From Ampelocalamus luodianensis (lineage: Eukaryota; Streptophyta; Magnoliopsida; Poales; Poaceae), in assembly GCA_036346255.1 (NCBI GenBank), contig CM070625.1, positions 21,289,488-21,353,487 on the forward strand: a stretch of 64,000 nucleotides of DNA, in the 5' to 3' direction. The translations under genes were made by a program, and so were the position numbers. Positions 58,698 to 64,000 of the stretch are shown one piece after another; position 1 is the stretch's first letter, and each line of letters starts with the position of its first letter. The notes below the pieces were generated by a model that had not been told where the DNA came from, made no database searches, and worked only from the letters and a program-made list of their open reading frames with translations.

Positions 58698-59340
58698 AAA
58701 TTATATCCCCTTATTCAACATATCCTGCTCGGTGGCTCTTTTAAAAGTAAACACGCCATTAATGTACTCTTCACTCACACGGTTCGCACCATACATCCAG
58801 TTTCGATCCGTCTACGCTACGCACGTAATAAATTAGTAGTGTTAAATTATATTAATAAACTACAAATACGGTACTCCTCCTATTAACCAAACACACTAAA
58901 ATTGATTAAAGATTAACCTAGAGCAAATATAAAGAGTTACATATCGTTACCCTCGGAGCTCACGACGAAAATTCCAAATATCCTACGAGATTCCTCACTG
59001 GCCTTCTCTTTCAGCCACAATGCAATGTGAGAGCTAAATGGACAGGGCAAGAGAAGAGCCACAGCCTAAATGCACCTCCCCCATAAGCTTCTCCCTCTCA
59101 CAAAACACCCACTGCGAAAACAAAACACTCATTCACAACACCCAAACCGAGAGCTACCACCAAAACCAAGCCTCACAAAGCAAGCATGCAAGCCAAATAG
59201 TCATAAGTTGTCAGGGCAACCCACAACCAATTAACAAGGCAAGCAAAACAAGCAATCCTCCTACAGCCACCACAGAGCAAACCTTCTCAAGCCCCTCTAT
59301 TCCAAACAACGGTCGAGGCGCTAAAGGTGGGGTCCAGTCG
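58698..59340 (-). other. CACTA 5' non-coding part
   Basis: AT-rich sequence then a CA-rich stretch (59,040-59,330), upstream of the transposase on the minus strand. It probably holds the element promoter. Nothing more specific is visible. Confidence 0.45.
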
Positions 59341-59344
59341 GTCC

Positions 59345-59465
59345 ATATCACAGACGGTTGGTAATAAGAACCGTCTGTGATGAGGCACATATCACAGACG
59401 GTTCTAAAGTGAACCGTCCGTATAAGTTCAACACAGACGGCTCCTTTGGAACCGTCTGCGATGAG
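59345..59465. repeat. CACTA subterminal repeats, right
   Basis: CACAGACGGTT and its complement occur about six times, in the same style as the left subterminal region. Confidence 0.85.
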
Positions 59466-59498
59466 GCGTCTGGTATGACCTATTTTGTAGTAGTGATT

Positions 59499-61468
59499 AG
59501 TTATGAATTTTTGAAGTTATTTGCATTTACAGTGCAAAAATAATTCATTTCGAAAGTTCTAAATGTATTAAATACTTTTTGTACCCTGCTTGAGCTAACT
59601 ACAGTCACTGGCTAGTGGGACCGCAGTCGTTGTTGACCTAGTCAACACTGACTTGGTCAAATGGCCACGGGCCCACATGTCATGGACTTGGCTTATGGAA
59701 TAGCACATGGACCTTATGTCCAAGAGCACAGCGCTTGGTCCATGGACCATGCAGTGGTTTACTGTGCACTTAAAGCCCTCATGCCTATATGTCATACTTT
59801 AGAGCATCATTAACTCAGCCATTAAAACAGTTAATCATTTGCTAATCAATGCTTAAAGCCCTAACGACAGCAATTTGCTCTAATCATTGTGCTACAATGT
59901 GGTCGGCTCTTCCGACAACAGAGGAGCTCCCAGGTGCATTCAAGGTTGCGCTCATCGCCGATGGTGTGGACCTTGGCGGCGCAGGGAAATGCTAAAAATG
60001 GGATCCTTGAAGCTAGACGGTCCTATGGGTGGCCGAAATATGGCCAGAGATGGCTGGAGCAATGGCGCGACGAGCGTTGGTGGTGGTGGTGTTCGCCAAA
60101 ATGGCATTACGCAACCCAGTGATGCTTCGAACGAACTAGCATGCGCAAGCACATTAGGAGGGGTCAGGGATCTCACTAGAATGATGCGGAGAGGAGGAGG
60201 TCGCCGGAGTAGGGCTACGGCGAAGACAAGTGGCGGCGGCGGCGCTTCAACGTGGAGAGGAAAGCGTGGGGAAGGAGAATGGAATTGGAAGATTGGGGAA
60301 GCATTAGTGAGCCCAGAAGATGGTGTCAGAGCAATGAATTGGAAAATGAACATCTTACCGGACTCGGGGAAGAAGAGGCAAGATTCCGGTCGAAATTGAT
60401 GAAGACACAAAATCCAGTGGCTCCTGAGGAGGAAAAGACGAATTAAGTTAGGGGAAAAGTTCCTTGTGCTCTGGAACATGATAAGATAGGGATAGAGAGG
60501 TGAGAGTGGCATTGGAGCGGTTGGAATGCTACGGCGGCGTGGCGGCTGTGAACTAGAGCTCGCCCTTTTGCGCTCGGTTCGGTGGAAGTAAGGGAGAAGG
60601 GTGGTGATGGGTTGCTCGGGATGGCGAAAGGAGGGAGATGAGGAGCTCTAGGGCTTTAAATAGGGAATGGCGGAGAGATCGCGAGGAGGGTGAGAGAGAG
60701 AACCCGGCAACGCACTCAGTGCATGACGCATGGGCGCACGAGTGACGGCGAGTAGATGGGAGTAGGTGAGGGGCGCGGGAGATGCGGCCGAGGCAGGGAA
60801 ACTGTGGGCGCGTGGTCACAAAACGGTGGCGGGGCAGTTGGCTCGGTGGAGCTGGCAAGCCTACCATGGGGGGGGCGCTGGCGTGGTTGCGTCATGCTCT
60901 AGCCGCGTGGAGGAGAAGGGCTGACCAGTGGGGTCCGCTGACCAGTGGGAAAGAAGGTGAACTATTAGGTTTTCTGGATTTTGGAAAATGGTTGAAAGCT
61001 TTAAGGGAATTTTTAGACATGGTTGTTTAGCTCAAAAAATCCTGAAAATTTTAGGGGAGGTTCCGGACACTAAGTATATCATTTCATAATTTTTATAGGG
61101 TTTTTAATGTAGTGCATTTTTCTCTAGAATTATTTTAAGTTCTTGTTTTTGTTGTTTGACTTTTGATTTACTACTTTGACTGGTTGTTTAAAAATAGCAA
61201 TTAAATTCCAGAAATAATGAAATTTTGCGGGTGAGTTTCTAAGTTGCTCCAGAACCGAGGAAAAATACTTATAGGCACTGTTCACATTATTTGTTTTGTA
61301 TATCCTAAAGGGTTATGCTTCTAGTAATTGATGCTCTAGGTTTTCAAAATGCACAAAACCTTTGAATGAAAATCCAGAGAATTCAACTGGCAACAAGTTG
61401 CATCAAACGTTTTAGAAGTTCATATTTTTTGTACATTTGAAACACAAACCCATATTCGAGATGTTACA
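59499..61468 (-). repeat. 5' part of the minus-strand solo LTR
   Basis: It has an AT-rich U3 at 61,040-61,468 and a GC-rich leader at about 59,900-60,950 with a minus-strand frame of 186 codons (59,952-60,512) rich in Pro, Leu and Ser. There is no known domain, so it is treated as leader sequence. CTTTAAATAGGG-like words (plus strand near 60,655) are a possible TATA region on the minus strand. Confidence 0.65.
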
Positions 61469-61560
61469 TGGGTGTCATGACGACCTGCCGCTCTCTGGGT
61501 TAGCAGCAGGTGATCTGTCGTGATCTAGGATGCACGGCAGACCGTCTGCCGCACATATCG

Positions 61561-63660
61561 CCACATGTCTTACCGCAAAGGTGTTCACATGAAGATATTT
61601 TTACTATTTTATTTTAGAAACGTGGTAAATAATCCAAAAACTCGCAACCTTGCAACCTTTCTCCGCGGCGGCAAGCGGTTCAGAAAGGCTGGCAGGAGCG
61701 AAGCCCAGGAAAAGAAGCTGCCGTGCATGCCGCGACCAGTGGGAGCGTGCAGGCCGGTCTGGAGAGAAACGCCAAAAACCCTCCCACTCCGCTCGAATAT
61801 TTCCTTTTTTTTTCAAACTTTCGTGTCTTTGTTTGAGCATTGCTTTTCTTTTTGTTTTCTTTGCTGTCCGGGTTGGAGTACTGCATGTATTGGCAATGCA
61901 GAGACACAATGGGCGAGTTGATGTGCTGATGTTCTTTTTTTTATGAACTGTGCTTGTTTAATTGCTCGGGCCGCCGAGCAATCCGGGGCCCTACTTCTTC
62001 TTCTTCACTCGAAGCAACGAGGCTGCTTTTCGAAAAGATACGTCCCGGTCTCACCAGCGCGGCAAAGACCGAAGAGCATCCAATGCGCAGACGATTTTTC
62101 AATTTTTTCCTAAAAAGTAAATCATGGCGCTCATCTCATACAAAAAAAAAAAACTGTACTGACAAGTACTAGGAGTGGTCGAGTGGAGTGGTACCAATCC
62201 CAACAATACGTCGCGCTTGATCCTAAACCAAAAAAGCACGTCGCGAAATAGGGAGCAGCCAATGAGGACGAATGGTAACGATACAAAGTAGTCTTACGTA
62301 TCGTACCGATCTCAATACCAATAAATATCAGTCAATACTAGTTATACCGGTGGAATTGATAATACCGTCTATTAAACTATATGTTATATTTGATAGTACT
62401 ACCATGTATTTGAAATAGTACTACAAGTGATATTTGGTGTGCATGTAATTAAACAAATATATACTTATAAATATATATACTCGTATTATTATATTAAATC
62501 CAAAACGGTACGTCGGTATGGACCGGTACTGAAACGTACCACTCTAAAAACCAAACCGGTATAACCTCCGGTACAGTATTGACAATTATGCCCGACACGT
62601 AGGCGTGTGCACTCATCACTAGTGTTTCTGAGTTTTCGCTCGAGCTAATAGTTTTTGAGGTTTCGCGCGAGCTAATATCTCTATATCACCGGTGCCATAC
62701 CTGACATTTTATGAGTCATGTGCTAAAATTAAAATTAGGTCATATACTTATAGAAGTCAACTATAAAAATAAAAGATATTATTTTTTATATTACAATTGT
62801 AATATTTTTTCTTACGAGTGCAAAGGATTTGGTCCCGATGAAAATAAGTCTCTAAACTAGCACCATAACTTTTGAAGTGAAAAACATCATTCTTCCTATA
62901 TGCCTTGAAGCAAATCTTCAATTAACTTTGTAATATTCATCGAAATATTAAACATCAATTGGAACTGCTACCGTTAAGTCTTTCTTGAGTCATTATAGAA
63001 AGCAAGTTGAAATTTAACAACCTTGATTTTTTTTTATTTGCTCTTTCTTGCCGATGCAATATTCATCGAAATAGTCAACAAAATTATATAAACAAGTGCA
63101 TTACGAAAACAATTTACACATTCATAAATTTTAAAATATCAACAACCCCCTATTTTCTTAGGAATGAATTTAGCAAAAGAAAACAAAGAGGCAAGAGGTG
63201 GAGAAAATGGATGTGAATCAGTGCTAGTTTTTAGGAAGAAGAGAATAAATAAGATGCTCACTTATTAGTTCTTACTCTTACTAATACAAAGATTAGAAAA
63301 TAATCATTCAAGAGTGGATAAAAAAAGGGGGCCTAATATTTTGGTGGCCATGTGTAGCAGCAAATATTGCGCATGCTTCTCATACGGGGCTGATCACCGG
63401 TGATCAACGATGCTAGCTTACTGCAACGCGATTGGATAACATAGAATATTGCAGTAGCAGACGCCACACTTTCTCTATCAAACATTTAGGGACCTAAATA
63501 TGTAAATCTGGACCATCTGTATACAATGCACTAGTTCAGTATCACGCGAGTGCACACAATGATAACATCGATGAAATACCATTCCATGCGCAAAGATAAC
63601 TAAGACATAGGCAATTAACAATAATATCATAGTAACGATCTGAAGCTCAAAGCTTGCAAT
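61561..63660. other. Unassigned, mostly AT-rich sequence
   Basis: The frames at 61,565-61,946 on both strands show no domains. From about 62,260 to 62,600, words such as ACCGGTA and TACCGGT recur. Near 62,640-62,690 a short direct repeat (TTTCGC(T/G)CGAGCTAATA) occurs. Otherwise nothing stands out. Confidence 0.4.
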
Positions 63661-64000
63661 TAATGCATCAAAATGTGAATATCTTAAATAAGCTACAACG
63701 GAAGGAAACTAATAACTTCAGTGAAGCACATCCATATGCCCACAGGCAATCGACTGGGATAGCCCTAGCTAGTTCTCCACGATCCTTGAAGTAGACCTTG
63801 TTGATCAATGATGAACCGATGTAGCCTTCTTCAATTGAAAAATATTGTTTATAGCAAGGTGAGTACATAGAGTACTCAGCAAGTTGCACCATAGAATGCA
63901 ATTATAGATGATGACTTATTCCAAAGGATATGACATCTATGGTTCTTTTGTATAAAAGCAACAGTTGAAGTTGAATGTGAATAATAAATTGAAAATATAA
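63661..64000 (-). mobile_element. Chromovirus-type LTR tail, minus strand, cut by the window edge
   Basis: On the minus strand this shows the hairpin GAGTACTCTATGTACTC (63,861-63,877), then an exon-like stretch and GATTGCCTGTGGGCATATGG, corresponding to GTTGCCTTGTGGGT at 54,340 and ATGCCTTGTGGGTGG at 48,872. The 77-codon minus-strand frame here is therefore likely LTR, not a gene. The left limit is not defined. Confidence 0.55.

Larger units (their letters stand above)
54977..59495 (-). mobile_element. CACTA (En/Spm-type) DNA transposon, 4.5 kb
   Basis: It starts CACTACTACATAAACAG and ends, read in reverse, CACTACTACAAAATAGG. A 3-bp duplication ATT flanks it (54,974-54,976 and 59,496-59,498). 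Subterminal regions contain many copies of CACAGACGGTTC in both orientations. It encodes a TNP2-type transposase remnant on the minus strand. An LTR fragment (56,008 to about 57,545) sits inside and the transposase C-terminal half is missing, so the element is defective. Confidence 0.93.
53696..61468 (-). mobile_element. Chromovirus-type solo LTR, minus strand, split by a CACTA element
   Basis: On the minus strand it starts at 61,468 with TGTAACATCTCGAATATG and ends at 53,696 with GGGGCTCTCACA. The LTR parts are 53,696-54,976 and 59,499-61,468 (about 3.25 kb). It has a GC-rich leader at about 59,900-60,950 and a donor-like AAG|GCAAGC at 54,388 (minus). The part between about 53,730 and 54,375 is inverted. 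Flanking pentamers CATGT and TGGGT do not match cleanly, so the target duplication is unresolved. Confidence 0.72.
53610..61560. mobile_element. Possible foldback/MITE element split by the solo LTR
   Basis: The flanks of the solo LTR are inverted relative to each other. The left flank has CTGCCGTG, then CACGCATCACCTGCCGCTAACC. The right flank, read in reverse, has CTGCCGTGCATCC, then ATCACCTGCTGCTAACCC. This suggests a small inverted-repeat element into which the LTR inserted. Target duplication and exact ends were not found. Confidence 0.45.

Noticed and set aside
59952..60512. 186-codon minus-strand frame with a hydrophobic, Pro-rich look
   Set aside because: It lies in the leader of the minus-strand solo LTR, with overlapping plus-strand frames of similar length. 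There is no motif.
63668..63901. 77-codon minus-strand frame at the right edge as the end of a host gene
   Set aside because: It contains the GAGTAC/GTACTC hairpin and the GCCTGTGGG word of the chromovirus LTRs, so LTR origin is more likely.

Overview
This window is a transposon-rich stretch of a grass (Poaceae) nuclear genome. The mix of chromovirus-type and RIRE2-like Ty3/gypsy elements, a CACTA element and a Mutator-like element suggests an Oryza-like genome, but the genus is an inference. I found no convincing host gene, tRNA, rRNA or CRISPR array. Nearly every open reading frame above 60 codons is retrotransposon or transposon coding sequence, or a chance frame in GC-rich LTR leaders.

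Layout. (1) 1-9,240: a minus-strand LTR cut by the window edge (1-2,185), a Ty1/copia remnant (2,186-3,830) containing a block of palindromic tandem repeats, a solo LTR (3,876-7,529), a small hAT-like MITE (7,893-8,152) and a copia LTR fragment (about 8,930-9,130). (2) 9,241-30,001: a large inverted repeat with arms of about 2.3 kb. Its left arm was entered by a Mutator-like element with a 9-bp target duplication. That element was in turn entered by an 11.6-kb RIRE2-like gypsy element with a 5-bp duplication. The uninterrupted right arm keeps the pre-insertion site. (3) 30,313-49,199: a chromovirus solo LTR with duplication ACACC, containing a 14.7-kb gypsy element (30,862-45,580) with 4.37-kb LTRs and duplication CGCGC. 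(4) 49,205-53,600: a second copia remnant and a second copy of a segment also present at 25,690-27,240. (5) 53,696-61,468: a minus-strand solo LTR carrying a CACTA element (54,977-59,495) that has itself been hit by another LTR. (6) 61,469-64,000: mostly unassigned AT-rich sequence, ending in another minus-strand LTR tail.

Two signals deserve attention. First, the chromovirus-type LTRs, although highly diverged, share a leader architecture. A GC-type splice donor-like site (AG|GCAAG) is followed about 1.2-1.7 kb later by a GAGTAC/GTACTC hairpin and then a TTGCAG-like acceptor. This suggests a conserved intron, or another RNA element, in the LTR leader. Second, differences between the two LTRs of the large gypsy element, and many of its frameshifts, fall at CAG/CTG trinucleotides that read as CG or CCG in one copy. 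This is not the pattern expected from 5mC deamination. It looks like consensus error at CHG-methylated sites, although a real mutational process cannot be excluded from sequence alone.

The nesting gives a relative order: the inverted repeat precedes the Mutator-like element, which precedes the RIRE2-like element; the solo LTR precedes the long-LTR element; and the minus-strand solo LTR precedes the CACTA element, which precedes the LTR fragment inside it.
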